NCBI RefSeq assembly: GCF_043951865.1
Contig: NZ_JBINJF010000010.1
Coordinates: forward strand, 62,001-126,000
From: JAMQKA01 sp043951865
GTDB lineage: Bacteria; Bacteroidota; Rhodothermia; Balneolales; Balneolaceae
DNA length: 64,000 nucleotides
Direction of reading: 5' to 3'
Part shown: positions 18,521-27,950 of the stretch, in pieces
Layout of the letters: each line of letters begins with the position of its first letter
How positions within the stretch are numbered: the stretch's first letter is position 1
Program-made: the position numbers and the translations under genes
Notes under the pieces: model-generated
Database searches by the model: none
Told to the model about the DNA's origin: nothing
What the model saw: only the letters and a program-made list of their open reading frames with translations

Positions 18521-20332
18521 ATGAATACGAATAAATCCGCCAAAATTGGCATCGTGATTTTCTTTATCGGGCTGTTGGCTACCCCTGCGGCACTTGATAA
18601 GCTGGAAGAATGGCAGCAGGAGGAGACAAGTAAAGAGGGACAGGAGGAAGCCCTCAGCCGCTATGGCTTTTACATGCAGGAGACCGCCGGTCAGTTAGGC
18701 GTAAATTTTCAGCATCACCCGCCGAAGCTGGATCCCAGGCTCGATCATATCATGCCCCAGGTCGCCTCGGTGGGCGCCTCTGTGTCAGTTGCAGACTTTA
18801 ATAATGACGGGTATCACGATTTCTACCTGACCAACAGCGCCGAGGGCACCAAGAATGCGCTTTACAGGAACAACGGGGACGGCACCTTTACCGATGTGGC
18901 CGAGAAGATGGGCGTGGCTATGCTGAATGAACAGCCTGTGGCAAACGGTACATCCATGGGTTCTGTATGGGGTGATTATGACAATGACGGGTATGAAGAT
19001 CTCCTGGTCTTTAAATGGGGCAAACCCGAACTGTTTCACAACGACCAGGGAGAGGGCTTTACCCGGGTTACCGACCAGGCGGGCCTGCCTGAATGGGTGA
19101 ACGCCAACACCGCCGTCTGGTTTGATTACGACCGGGATGGCCGAATCGATCTGTTCATAGGAGGGTATTATGATGAAGATATCAACCTGTGGGATCTGGA
19201 AACGACCAAGATAATGCCCGAAAGTTTTGAGTATTCCACCAACGGGGGGCGCAAATTCCTGTTCCACAACGAAGGGGACGGCACGTTCAAAGAGGTTAGC
19301 GAGCAGATGGGACTGGTTAGCAATCGCTGGTCTTTTTCAGCGGCGGCGGTCGATCTGAACGACTCCGGCTATCCCGATCTTGTGGTGGCCAATGATTATG
19401 GTGTTGATGAGCTCTATATAAACCACGGTGGCAAAAAGTTTGAAGAGATGGGCAACGAGGCCGGGATGGGCTTTGCCCCCAAAAGCGGCATGAACGTCTC
19501 CTTTGGCGATATTATGAACGAAGGAAAATACGGTATCTATGTGACCAATATTTCTGAGCCGGGCGTGCTCATCCAGGGTAACAACCTCTGGATGCCGGTC
19601 ACCAGTACCAAAGAGCAGGAGCTTCAACTCCAGAATATGGCCGGGAATTTGGGGGTGGAGCTTGGCGGATGGAGCTATGGCGCGCAGTTCGGCGACCTCA
19701 ACAACGACGGCTACCTCGACCTCTATGTGGCCAATGGCTATATTTCGGCGGACCAGGATGAGGACTACTGGTATGATTTTTCCAAAGTGGCAGGTGGACA
19801 TGAACAAATTATTTCCGACGCCAAAAACTGGCCCGCCATGGAGGGCCGCAGCCTTTCGGGCTATCAGCAGAACCGCATATGGATCAATGACGGGGCCGGC
19901 AGATTCCAGGAGGTATCCAGTGCTGTGGGCGGTGCATTGAAACTGGACAGCCGGGCCGTGGCATTGGCCGACCTTGACCAAAACGGCTCGCTGGATGTGC
20001 TGGTCTCCACCCAGGGTGGACCGTTTAAGATCTACAATACCAAGGTCGAAGAGAATAATATCTGGATAGAATTTAGGCTGGAAGGCACCAAAAGTAACCG
20101 GAGCGCCATCGGGGCCGAAGTAGAACTGTACTGGGATGGCCGCAGCCAGGTGCAAACGGTGATGGGAGCCAGCGGTTTCAGCGCCCAGAACCAGCGCCCG
20201 CTGCATTTTGGATTGGGACCAGATCCACAGATTACAAAAGCTGAAATTCGGTGGCCATCCGGCATCAGCCAGACCATTAAATCTCCGGAAGTAAACAAGC
20301 AACATCACATTGTAGAACCGGAGAACAACTAG
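18521..20332 (+). CDS. CRTAC1/UnbV-family FG-GAP repeat protein
   Basis: A 603-residue exported protein. It has an N-terminal hydrophobic anchor or signal (IGIVIFFIGLLATPAA), FG-GAP/VCBS propeller repeats with DFNNDGYHDF, DYDNDGYEDL, DYDRDGRIDL, DLNNDGYLDL and DLDQNGSLDV loops, and a C-terminal ASPIC/UnbV domain (SAIGAEVELYWDG, GASGFSAQNQRPLHFGLG, AEIRWPSG). The family includes UnbV of enediyne gene clusters and animal CRTAC1; its biochemical role is not established. ATG 18521 is preferred over a TTG at 18488 inside the previous gene. The next gene starts on the base after its stop codon. Confidence 0.85.
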   Translation: MNTNKSAKIGIVIFFIGLLATPAALDKLEEWQQEETSKEGQEEALSRYGFYMQETAGQLGVNFQHHPPKLDPRLDHIMPQVASVGASVSVADFNNDGYHDFYLTNSAEGTKNALYRNNGDGTFTDVAEKMGVAMLNEQPVANGTSMGSVWGDYDNDGYEDLLVFKWGKPELFHNDQGEGFTRVTDQAGLPEWVNANTAVWFDYDRDGRIDLFIGGYYDEDINLWDLETTKIMPESFEYSTNGGRKFLFHNEGDGTFKEVSEQMGLVSNRWSFSAAAVDLNDSGYPDLVVANDYGVDELYINHGGKKFEEMGNEAGMGFAPKSGMNVSFGDIMNEGKYGIYVTNISEPGVLIQGNNLWMPVTSTKEQELQLQNMAGNLGVELGGWSYGAQFGDLNNDGYLDLYVANGYISADQDEDYWYDFSKVAGGHEQIISDAKNWPAMEGRSLSGYQQNRIWINDGAGRFQEVSSAVGGALKLDSRAVALADLDQNGSLDVLVSTQGGPFKIYNTKVEENNIWIEFRLEGTKSNRSAIGAEVELYWDGRSQVQTVMGASGFSAQNQRPLHFGLGPDPQITKAEIRWPSGISQTIKSPEVNKQHHIVEPENN

Positions 20333-21133
20333 ATGCAGCTCGTCCAAAAAGTGAAGACTTTCGTATCGGAATTCAGGTATAACCGGGGGTATACTCCACC
20401 GCTGCTTATTACCGGCATTCTCATCGCAGCCCATCTCTCGTTTGGCATCCTGGAGGATTATAAAAAACTGGGTACGGCCATTGGTGCCAGCATGGTCACG
20501 GAGCTGGTGCTGCACCGGCTATTGCTGGGAGAGTGGAGGAGCTTAAACAGCGCCTATATTTCCGGAATCAGCGTTGGTATCCTCATTCGCTCTCCCTTCC
20601 TGTGGACCTACGCCCTGACGAGCATGCTGTCGATCGCCTCAAAATATGTGCTGCGTTACAAGGGCAGCCATATCTGGAATCCCTCCAACTTCGGGATTGT
20701 AGCCATATTACTTCTGGCATACGATGATGTGGCTATCCTGAGCATTCAATGGGGCAACAACATGTGGCCCATGCTGGTGATCTGGATCATCGGGTTTGTA
20801 TCTATCTGGCGGCTGAAACGGTTCCATATCTGCGGTACGTACGTGGTCTCATTTCTGCTCTTTGCCTATGTGCGCAGCTTCCTTTCAGGAGATCCTTTTC
20901 TGGCGGAAATTGCCCCGATTTCGGGACCGATGTACCAGCTGTTTGTGCTCTTCATGATCACCGACCCCGTCACCACGGTGAAGTCCAAAAGGGGACAATA
21001 CCTGGTGGCGTTTTTGATCGCCTTTGTTGAGATGATCTTCCGGATGAATGAGGCGGTGTATGCCCCGTTCTATGCGTTGTTTGTTGTGGGACCGTTGGCC
21101 ATGATTATCGAAAAAAACTGGAGGGAGCGATAG
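20333..21133 (+). CDS. UnbU/RnfD-like multi-pass membrane protein
   Basis: A 266-residue inner-membrane protein with about seven to eight hydrophobic segments (PLLITGILIAAHLSFGIL, NFGIVAILLLAYDDVAIL, NMWPMLVIWIIGFVSIW, YVVSFLLFAYVRSFL, VAFLIAFVEMIFR and others). The segments SHIWNPSNFGIVA and FMITDPVTTVKSKRGQ resemble NqrB/RnfD redox-membrane subunits and UnbU, which sits beside UnbV in enediyne clusters. The threonine of the DPVTT stretch may be an FMN-attachment-type site, but I cannot confirm it. ATG 20333 immediately follows the CRTAC1 stop, so co-translation is likely. A redox or electron-transfer role is inferred from the family. Confidence 0.7.
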   Translation: MQLVQKVKTFVSEFRYNRGYTPPLLITGILIAAHLSFGILEDYKKLGTAIGASMVTELVLHRLLLGEWRSLNSAYISGISVGILIRSPFLWTYALTSMLSIASKYVLRYKGSHIWNPSNFGIVAILLLAYDDVAILSIQWGNNMWPMLVIWIIGFVSIWRLKRFHICGTYVVSFLLFAYVRSFLSGDPFLAEIAPISGPMYQLFVLFMITDPVTTVKSKRGQYLVAFLIAFVEMIFRMNEAVYAPFYALFVVGPLAMIIEKNWRER

Positions 21134-21259
21134 CAAAATCAGTCGGAATCCCCGCAGGTTACAGAAAAGGAAAGTGCATAACAGGATTTGTAAAGCCCGC
21201 TATAAGATAATTTTACGCATGATTGATCTTGGCGTTTTGTCGTCAAAGTCAATGGGGAG

Positions 21260-21288
21260 CCCGTTCAAATAATTTTCGACGGGTTTTT
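21260..21288 (+). terminator. Probable terminator after the UnbV/UnbU operon
   Basis: CCCGT (21260-21264) pairs with ACGGG (21279-21283), followed by five T bases. An outer pairing GTCAAA (21242-21247) with TTTGAC (21286-21291) adds to the structure. It is 127 bp past the stop of the UnbU-like gene. Confidence 0.45.
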
Positions 21289-21375
21289 GACAAAATTGAG
21301 TACGGACACAGGTCAAATAACTCTCCTAACATGATTTTGTGTAACTGACTTGGTTCCAAGCGCCGATTTATTGGC

Positions 21376-21494
21376 AAGGGACTTTTGCAGAACCTGCTAT
21401 TTTGTTGGGAGGTAGTTGTACTACCGACCTTGGTGACCTTTTAACGGGAGTACAACTCCCTCAGAACGAGGAATTGAGGGTTGTGCAAAGCCTT
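21376..21494 (+). repeat. Dispersed hairpin repeat, copy B
   Basis: About 119 bp matching copy A in the same orientation and copy C in inverted orientation. It has two neighbouring short hairpins, GGTAGT-TGT-ACTACC and GGGAGT-ACA-ACTCCC, then the shared AGAACGAGGAATTGAGGG segment. It lies upstream of the DUF1080/azurin cassette, which copy C closes on the other side. The rest of the 560-bp gap (21134-21693) holds only the terminator above and no gene. Confidence 0.8.
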
Positions 21495-21693
21495 CTGGCA
21501 AGTAAATAAGTGATGGTTGCGCCTGCAGGATTTGCGGAGGCACCGGGCGCATCCGAAAGGTCAGGATTCGTTCGCAGGAACAATAACATCCTGGTGCTGA
21601 CAAATGGGCAAGTTTTGGATTTGACTGTTAAACGAACAAAAACTTTTAGTACATTCAACTGAATTTATTATCTCCAGATAATCAGAGGATTTT

Positions 21694-23610
21694 ATGCAGA
21701 ACCGTTTTTTAGTATTACCAAGAAGTTGGGCAGGCGTGATGGGATTTTGCGCCCTGTTTTTTGTTATTCAGGCATGCGGCACCTCTAAAGAGGAGCGGGA
21801 GTCCCCGGTGGAGACCCTGTCGATGAACCAAATTTCGCTGGAAAACCTGGAGGCCTTTCAGACGGTGACTGACAACTGGACTGTTGCCGGAGGGGTGGAA
21901 AGTGACCGCCAAACCGAGCATGACCTCAACCCGCTGGAAGGAACCGGGATATTGGTAAATATCCCGAACGAGGAACACCAGGAGCACATTTTTACCCAGT
22001 GGGAACATGGAGACCTGGAGCTTGAACTGGATTTCCTGATGCCGAAAGGCTCCAACTCCGGCATTTACCTGATGGGCCGCTATGAAGTGCAGCTGCTGGA
22101 CAGCTGGGGCGTGGACGAACCACAGTTTAGCGATGTGGGTGGCATTTATCAACGTTGGGATGACAGTCAGCCGGAGGGCCAGAAAGGATTTGAAGGAAGT
22201 GCGCCCTTGCTGAATGCGGCTCGTGCACCGGGTCTGTGGCAGCATTACAGAATACTGTTCCAGGCTCCGGAATTTGATGAAAATGGGAACAAGATTTCCA
22301 ACGCCAAATTCAAGGAGGTCTGGCTGAACGGTTCGCTCGTGCAGGAGGATGTGGAAGTTACCGGCCCCACCCGGGCGGCCGCCTTCCAGGATGAGGTGCC
22401 CGAAGGTCCACTGATGATACAGGGCGATCACGGCCCGGTGGCTCTTCGAAATATTGAGTACAAGCGGTACGACAAGACCAGTATTTCACTCGACGATCTG
22501 ACCTACGAGTATTATCCCGGTGAGTACGATCAGATGCCCGACTTCAGCTCACTGGAGGCCGGTGAAACCGCCAACACAGATTCGCTGGCGGGGAATGTGG
22601 TGGAACGGGATGACCGTTACGCGCTGCGCTATACGGGCACCCTGGAAGCGCCCAACAGCGGCACCTATCTCTTTAAACTCCGCAATGCCGGGATGGTGCG
22701 CATGCTCATTGACGGGCAGCCGGTGTTTGACCAGTCGGAAGTCCACCGCGTGCACCAGCTGGCCTCAAAAACGATGGAGCTAGAGAGCGGCCAGCACAGC
22801 TTTACCCTCGAATACCTGAAACATCCCAACAACTGGTACTGGGGCCTCTCCCTGTTCGCTGAAGGCCCCAAGCTGCGACTGCAGCCTCTCCACAAATCAT
22901 CATCCGTGCCGGGCAGCGGTCGCGAGCTGCAAGACCTGGTTGTGAATCCACCTGACGATCGTGTAAAAACGCTCCGCTCCTTTGCCATGCATAATGGCGG
23001 AAAGCGCACGCATGTGGTTAATATAGGTTCCCCAAACGGCATTAATTATAGCTATGACCTGGGGCAATTTGCTTTGTTAAACGCCTGGGAGGGACCCTTT
23101 GTGAATACCAATGAGATGTGGATTAATCGCGGGCAGCCACAAATTGCCAAGCCGGCCGGTCCGCCGGTTATATTCAGGGGACATCCCGCTATCGCAGAGC
23201 TGAACAGCCCTTCAACGGCTTGGCCCGACTCGCTTTCCTGGGATCAGCTGGATGTGCAGGGATACTCCATCGGTGAAGGAGGGTGGCCCACCTTTAAGTA
23301 CTCCCTGGGCGAAGTCCAAGTGCGAGATCGCTTTACCGGCACCGATGATAATCGCCGGCTGATCCGCACCGTGGAATTAGAAGCTCCGCAGCCGCAGCAG
23401 GATATATGGTTTCAGCTGGCTTCTGGTGATGAGATCTCTCAAAATTCTTCCGGGGAATATGTGGTGGATGACCGCACATATTACCTGAATGTGGTGAATA
23501 CCGGCAGCCAGTCACCTCAAGTTGTACAAAACGGCGAGGACTACGACCTCCGCATCCCTGTACTGACCGACGGAACCGAGACTATCATTGAATACGAAAT
23601 TATCTGGTAG
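21694..23610 (+). CDS. Lipoprotein with DUF1080 (3-keto-disaccharide hydrolase type) and PA14 domains
   Basis: A 638-residue lipoprotein (FVIQAC, Cys28). Residues ~55-255 form a DUF1080 concanavalin-like domain (LELDFLMPKGSNSGIYLMGRY, VQLLDSWG, APGLWQHYRILFQAP, GPLMIQGDHGPVALRNIEY). DUF1080 proteins include 3-keto-disaccharide hydrolases and keto-glycoside lyases. Residues ~285-400 look like a PA14 domain (GTYLFKLRNAGMVRMLIDGQPVFD, LEYLKHPNNWYWGLSLF), usually carbohydrate-binding. The last ~220 residues are unassigned. It is followed 17 bp later by the propeller-azurin gene, and the same pair recurs at 36758-40755. The inferred role is cleavage of an oxidised glycoside at the cell surface or in the periplasm. 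Confidence 0.8.
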   Translation: MQNRFLVLPRSWAGVMGFCALFFVIQACGTSKEERESPVETLSMNQISLENLEAFQTVTDNWTVAGGVESDRQTEHDLNPLEGTGILVNIPNEEHQEHIFTQWEHGDLELELDFLMPKGSNSGIYLMGRYEVQLLDSWGVDEPQFSDVGGIYQRWDDSQPEGQKGFEGSAPLLNAARAPGLWQHYRILFQAPEFDENGNKISNAKFKEVWLNGSLVQEDVEVTGPTRAAAFQDEVPEGPLMIQGDHGPVALRNIEYKRYDKTSISLDDLTYEYYPGEYDQMPDFSSLEAGETANTDSLAGNVVERDDRYALRYTGTLEAPNSGTYLFKLRNAGMVRMLIDGQPVFDQSEVHRVHQLASKTMELESGQHSFTLEYLKHPNNWYWGLSLFAEGPKLRLQPLHKSSSVPGSGRELQDLVVNPPDDRVKTLRSFAMHNGGKRTHVVNIGSPNGINYSYDLGQFALLNAWEGPFVNTNEMWINRGQPQIAKPAGPPVIFRGHPAIAELNSPSTAWPDSLSWDQLDVQGYSIGEGGWPTFKYSLGEVQVRDRFTGTDDNRRLIRTVELEAPQPQQDIWFQLASGDEISQNSSGEYVVDDRTYYLNVVNTGSQSPQVVQNGEDYDLRIPVLTDGTETIIEYEIIW

Positions 23611-23627
23611 CGTTAACTGATTTGCTG

Positions 23628-25664
23628 ATGATGAAGAACCTGAACCAACTTTTTAAAGCACTATTTAGAATGAATTCTGCATACTTCGAGAAGGTATTCA
23701 TTTGGGGGATAACGGGTATAATCCTCCTGATTGTATCAACGGGTACCGGTTTCGCCCAGTCAGATATCCCCACTGAGTCATACTATTACGAAATCGTCGA
23801 TATTCCCATACCGGATGATGTTTTTCTGGAGGTGGGGGGTATGGACGTACTGCCGGACGGAAGCCTGGCCGTGTGCACCCGCCGCGGGGAGGTCTGGATA
23901 ATCAATAACCCGGACAGCGACGATCCCGAGTACACCCTGTTTGCGGAAGGCCTGCATGAACCGCTCGGTCTTACTTACCGGGATGGCAGTATCTACGTGA
24001 CGCAGCGCCCCGAGATCACCCGGCTGGAGGATACCGACGGCGATGGCCGTGCCGATGAGTACAATACGGTGTGGGACCGGCCGCTTTCCGGGAATTACCA
24101 CGAGTATTTTTACGGACCAAAATTCACGCCTTCCGGCGATATGCTGGTTACGGTAAACCTGGCGTGGATCGGCTACGGCGAGGCCCTCTCCAAATGGGAC
24201 GGCTGGCTGCTGCAGGTCTCACCCGATGGGAAAGAGGTGACGCCCCTGGCCAGTGGACTCCGCTCGCCAGCCGGTTTTGCATTCAATGCCGAAGGTGACC
24301 TCTTCTATTCTGAAAACCAGGGCGACTGGGTAGGCTCCGGAAATATCACCCACCTGGAGAAAGGCGATTTTGCGGGCAATCCGAGAGGTCTTCGCTGGTC
24401 GCACCTGCCCGGTTCTCCACTCGACCTCAGGCCGGAAGATATCCCGGATACCGGTGAACCGATGCATGGGGTAGCCGAGGATATTCCCGAGCTTAAGACG
24501 CCTTCCGTCTGGTTTCCGCACGGGGTCATGGGAATCTCTACCTCCGATATCCTCCTGGATAATACCGAAGCCGAATTTGGACCGTTTGATGGCCAGCTTT
24601 TTGTGGGAGACCAGGGTCAGAGTAAAGTGATGCGCGTGTTCCAGGAAAAGGTCAATGGAGAATATCAGGGGGTGGTCTTTCCGTTTCGGGATGGATTTGA
24701 GTCCGGCGTGCTGCGCATGAACTGGGGACAGGGCAACTCCAATATGTATGTGGGCATGACCAGCCGCGGATGGAGCTCCACCGGTCCGGAACTGTACGGC
24801 CTGCAGCGGCTGGTCTGGAATGGAGAGACCCCGTTTGAGATCAAGGAAATTCACGCCCGTCCCGATGGTTTTGAACTTACATTTACGAAGCCGGTGGACC
24901 CCGAGACGGCGTCTGATCCCGCTTCATACAACATATCGGGCTTTACCTATAAATATCACTCCACATACGGCAGCGATATCATCAACCAGGAACAGGCCCC
25001 GGTAACGTATGTACAGGTTGCCGATGACGGACTATCCGCCCGCCTGGTCGTTGATAATATCCGCAAAGGGTATGTCCATGAAATTAAGGCCGAAGGGATA
25101 CGGGAGGCAGGGACCGGCTATCCACTCCTGCATTCTGTAGGCTACTATACAATGAAAAACATCCCTGAGGGTGAACCGCTGGCTGTGGCAGACGATGAGG
25201 CCGGTACGAAAAGCCAGGAGGGTAGATCTGGCGAGCAGGGTTTTGATCCCGTAAAACACCGCACGCAGATGCCGGAGTCATGGACCAATGGTCCCGACAA
25301 GGTAATAACGATCAACGCGGAGTCTCCGATGCTGTTTGATGTCACCGATTTCGAAGTGGAGGCCGGCAGCAGGGTGAGAATAACGTTTAACAACCCCACG
25401 GATCTTCTTCACAACTTACTTATTGTACAGCCCGGAGCGCTGGAACGGGTAGCCCAGAGGGCCATGAATATGGGGCTGGAGGGTCCACAGCGCGGTTACG
25501 TACCAGACTCCGAGGATGTCCTCTTCTTCACCAGCCTGCTCGAGGTGGGCGAATCCGAGTCCATCTTCTTTACAGCCCCCGAACAGCCGGATGAGTATCC
25601 CTACGTGTGCACCTTCCCAGGGCACTGGCAGACCATGCAGGGTGTCATGACGGTGACGGAGTAG
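23628..25664 (+). CDS. Sugar-dehydrogenase-type beta-propeller fused to an azurin-like copper domain
   Basis: A 678-residue secreted protein with a signal peptide ending near GFAQ. Residues ~45-420 form a glucose/sorbosone-dehydrogenase-like beta-propeller (GGMDVLPDGSLAVCTRRGEVW, LRSPAGFAFNAEGDLFYSEN, FPHGVMGIS, LFVGDQGQSKVMR); ~425-530 is an SbsA-like Ig segment (GFELTFTKPVDPETA). The C-terminal ~110 residues are a cupredoxin whose type-1 copper ligands are all present: His595, Cys661, His666 and Met670 with azurin spacing CX4HX3M. The inferred role is periplasmic sugar oxidation with electrons passed to the built-in copper site. PQQ dependence is only a family possibility. ATG 23628 is preferred to TTG 23622. 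Confidence 0.8.
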   Translation: MMKNLNQLFKALFRMNSAYFEKVFIWGITGIILLIVSTGTGFAQSDIPTESYYYEIVDIPIPDDVFLEVGGMDVLPDGSLAVCTRRGEVWIINNPDSDDPEYTLFAEGLHEPLGLTYRDGSIYVTQRPEITRLEDTDGDGRADEYNTVWDRPLSGNYHEYFYGPKFTPSGDMLVTVNLAWIGYGEALSKWDGWLLQVSPDGKEVTPLASGLRSPAGFAFNAEGDLFYSENQGDWVGSGNITHLEKGDFAGNPRGLRWSHLPGSPLDLRPEDIPDTGEPMHGVAEDIPELKTPSVWFPHGVMGISTSDILLDNTEAEFGPFDGQLFVGDQGQSKVMRVFQEKVNGEYQGVVFPFRDGFESGVLRMNWGQGNSNMYVGMTSRGWSSTGPELYGLQRLVWNGETPFEIKEIHARPDGFELTFTKPVDPETASDPASYNISGFTYKYHSTYGSDIINQEQAPVTYVQVADDGLSARLVVDNIRKGYVHEIKAEGIREAGTGYPLLHSVGYYTMKNIPEGEPLAVADDEAGTKSQEGRSGEQGFDPVKHRTQMPESWTNGPDKVITINAESPMLFDVTDFEVEAGSRVRITFNNPTDLLHNLLIVQPGALERVAQRAMNMGLEGPQRGYVPDSEDVLFFTSLLEVGESESIFFTAPEQPDEYPYVCTFPGHWQTMQGVMTVTE

Positions 25665-25700
25665 CATGTAGCCTGTGAACGCCGGTTTATTTATTTTAAG

Positions 25701-25820
25701 AAGGCTCTGGAACTCCCTCAATTCCTCGTTCTGAGGGAGTTGTACTCCCGTTTATAAGGTCAATAAGATCGGTGGCACAAATTTAACCTCCCAACTAAAT
25801 AGCAAGTTCTGCAAAGGGTC
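25701..25820 (-). repeat. Dispersed hairpin repeat, copy C (inverted)
   Basis: About 120 bp on the minus strand matching copies A and B, including the GGGAGTACAACTCCCTC core and TTTGCAGAAC start. It lies between the convergent ends of the propeller-azurin gene and eboC, and with copy B brackets the two-gene cassette as an inverted pair. Confidence 0.8.
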
Positions 25821-25935
25821 TTTTAAGCCTGTAATAACGATATCGCCTGTGCCCGTTTAGCTTAACTCCCGAAGGCATTTCATCATTTCATTGTTGTTTT
25901 AGGGATATCGCCATCACCACCTGTAAGTCCTTATT

Positions 25936-26874
25936 TCAGGTTACGGCAAAGATTTTGGCGAGTCCCGCTGAAACAGGTAGGAGCATGGCAACGAACAAGC
26001 CCAGAAAAAAACCGCCAAAACCCGCAGCTAATGCACTGTTCAGCAATATCAGGCATATCACACCCCGTTTTACAGCCTGTCGAATAAAGGCCGGGTTTGG
26101 GTTAAGAGCAGCCTTGAGAAATGGTGGAAAAACGGCAGCTGCGAATAGTATTACAAACGGCACGGCAACCATGAATTCATAAGAGGAGTGCAGTCCCAGG
26201 ACGATGAGGGCACCCGTTACCAGGATAATCAATCCAAGTGAAGATAATCCGGACTTCCGGGAACCGCCATGCACCTCACCCTGGCTGATCAGCGTAATGG
26301 ATGCGATATAAGCGATCGGAATGAAAGGCAGGTACCATTCCATCAGCATGGCTATCGGTACAATACTGCATCCCAGCAGCAGGTTCCAGCCGCGCAGCAG
26401 CCCCATCAGCAGTGGTCCCCATAGTGTAGAATGTTTGGCCCAGCGGTCGTAAACGAGGGAGCCCGCAGTAATCAGTACGGCAAGTACGAGGCTGTAGGCA
26501 TTCACCTGGAAGGCCGCTGACCAACCGAAAAAAAACAGCAGGACGCCGAGTATCCCGACCCCGGTTCGGGAAGCGCGTCCACTGGGAATCGGTCGCTCCG
26601 GTCGCTCCCGGGCATCCAGCTCCGCATCAAAATAATCATTGAACACCACACCGCCGCCATACAGTCCGAACGTGGCAAGCAGCAGCCATACGAGGCCGTC
26701 AGGATATGCTGAAATTCCATCCCGAAAAGCGATAACCCCACCGGCAACGGCAAACCCCGCCAAAATATCAGCAAAAGCCGTAACGATATTGGCCGGACGC
26801 ATGGTTTGGAGATAGGCAAACAGCCGGGTGCCAAGTGAGTGTTTTACACGATTTTGGGAAGAGGGCACAGTCAC
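25936..26874 (-). CDS. eboC: UbiA-like prenyltransferase EboC
   Basis: A 312-residue integral membrane protein of the UbiA family. The first aspartate-rich motif is NDYFDAELD near residues 79-87 and runs into RERPERPIPSG, as in UbiA/MenA-like enzymes; a second motif region reads VYDRWAKHS. About eight to nine hydrophobic segments follow. The position after eboA and eboB defines it as EboC. UbiA enzymes join a polyprenyl chain to an acceptor; the Ebo substrate is not known. The start is GTG 26874; an internal ATG at the MRPANIV segment is a weaker alternative. The genes usually following (eboD, eboE, eboF) are absent; repeat copy C lies just downstream. Confidence 0.85.
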   Translation of the reverse strand: MTVPSSQNRVKHSLGTRLFAYLQTMRPANIVTAFADILAGFAVAGGVIAFRDGISAYPDGLVWLLLATFGLYGGGVVFNDYFDAELDARERPERPIPSGRASRTGVGILGVLLFFFGWSAAFQVNAYSLVLAVLITAGSLVYDRWAKHSTLWGPLLMGLLRGWNLLLGCSIVPIAMLMEWYLPFIPIAYIASITLISQGEVHGGSRKSGLSSLGLIILVTGALIVLGLHSSYEFMVAVPFVILFAAAVFPPFLKAALNPNPAFIRQAVKRGVICLILLNSALAAGFGGFFLGLFVAMLLPVSAGLAKIFAVT

Positions 26875-26959
26875 GTCAATTTATTGGAGGGATTGTGAAT
26901 TGAGGGATTGAAGTGCGACACAGTTCCATAATATGTCGCACATCAGTTGTTAACATATC

Positions 26960-27895
26960 CTACTCAATAATCAGGTCGTCCTTGCTCGGCTCTTCCTCCT
27001 CAACAAACGGATCGCGCCCGCCCCGGAGCACCGAGTTTCCGCTGAACGTTTCCCGCTGGTCAATTTTGGGACGTTCCAGCCAGTCCTCTTCATTAAACTG
27101 ACCGCTCTGCTTGTAGGCATCCAGTGCGTTTTGGTAGCACACTTTTTTGACCTGCTCCTCCGAAATACCGCGCTGCAGCATCAGCTTGGCCGTCTTGGGT
27201 ACACCCAGTGGATCGCTGCGGCCCCAGTCGGCGGCGCTGTCGATAAAAATCCGTTCGGTGCCGTACTGCTTGACGATTTCCACCATTCGTTCATTACCCA
27301 TCTTGGTCCCGGGATAGATGGTGAAAGCGGTCCAGTAGCCGCGATCCAGCACATCCTCCACCGTTTCTTCATTGTTATGGTCCACAATCACTTTTCCGGG
27401 ATCCAGCCCGTGCTCCTCACACAGGTCCATGCTGCGGATGGTGCCCTGCTTTTTGTTGCGGTGGGGCGTGTGGATCAGCACCAGCATGTCCATCTTTTTG
27501 GCCAATTCCAGCTGTTCATGGAAGTAGTGCTCCTCGAGGTCGGTCATGTCGTCGTAGCCAATCTCGCCAATTGCTACCACGCCCTCTTTTGCCGCGTAGC
27601 GGGGCAGCAGGTCCATCGTCTTTTCGGCGAGCTCCTCGTTGTTGGCCTCCTTGGCATTCAGCCCGATCGTGCAGTAGTGCTGGACGCCAAACTGCCTGGC
27701 CCGGAACCGCTCCCAGCCCACAATCATGCTGAAATAGTCGAGCATGGAGCCCACGTTGGTGCGCGGCTGCCCGATCCAGAAAGCGGGTTCAATGACAGCC
27801 ACAACGCCCCCGCGGCGCATCGCCTCGTAATCATCGGTGGTGCGGGAGATCATGTGAACATGCGGATCAATAAACATCATATCTTCAAAAGCCAT
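26960..27895 (-). CDS. eboB: TatD-family metal hydrolase EboB
   Basis: A 311-residue TIM-barrel metal-dependent hydrolase. Metal-binding positions of the TatD family are visible: HVH in FIDPHVHM, Glu in AIGEIGYDD, His in LIHTPHRN, His in IVDHNNEE and Asp in FIDSAADWG. The start is ATG 27895, giving MAFEDMMFIDPHVH. It sits between eboA and eboC with short gaps on the same strand. Ebo proteins have been linked to moving a metabolite precursor across the inner membrane in cyanobacteria (scytonemin pathway) and to anti-algal traits in Pseudomonas; the role here is inferred from that. Confidence 0.88.
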   Translation of the reverse strand: MAFEDMMFIDPHVHMISRTTDDYEAMRRGGVVAVIEPAFWIGQPRTNVGSMLDYFSMIVGWERFRARQFGVQHYCTIGLNAKEANNEELAEKTMDLLPRYAAKEGVVAIGEIGYDDMTDLEEHYFHEQLELAKKMDMLVLIHTPHRNKKQGTIRSMDLCEEHGLDPGKVIVDHNNEETVEDVLDRGYWTAFTIYPGTKMGNERMVEIVKQYGTERIFIDSAADWGRSDPLGVPKTAKLMLQRGISEEQVKKVCYQNALDAYKQSGQFNEEDWLERPKIDQRETFSGNSVLRGGRDPFVEEEEPSKDDLIIE

Positions 27896-27950
27896 AGTCA
27901 GTATAAAAATTTAATTATGCATTTGGTTTAGTAGAAGACGCCACGAGAAG

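Noticed and set aside
19337..20515. A 392-codon open frame on the minus strand
   Set aside because: It is antisense to the CRTAC1/UnbV and UnbU-like genes, and runs open because of their GC-rich repeat codons.
15064..21133. Enediyne biosynthesis cluster
   Set aside because: Only UnbV- and UnbU-type accessory proteins are present. There is no iterative polyketide synthase or thioesterase in the window.
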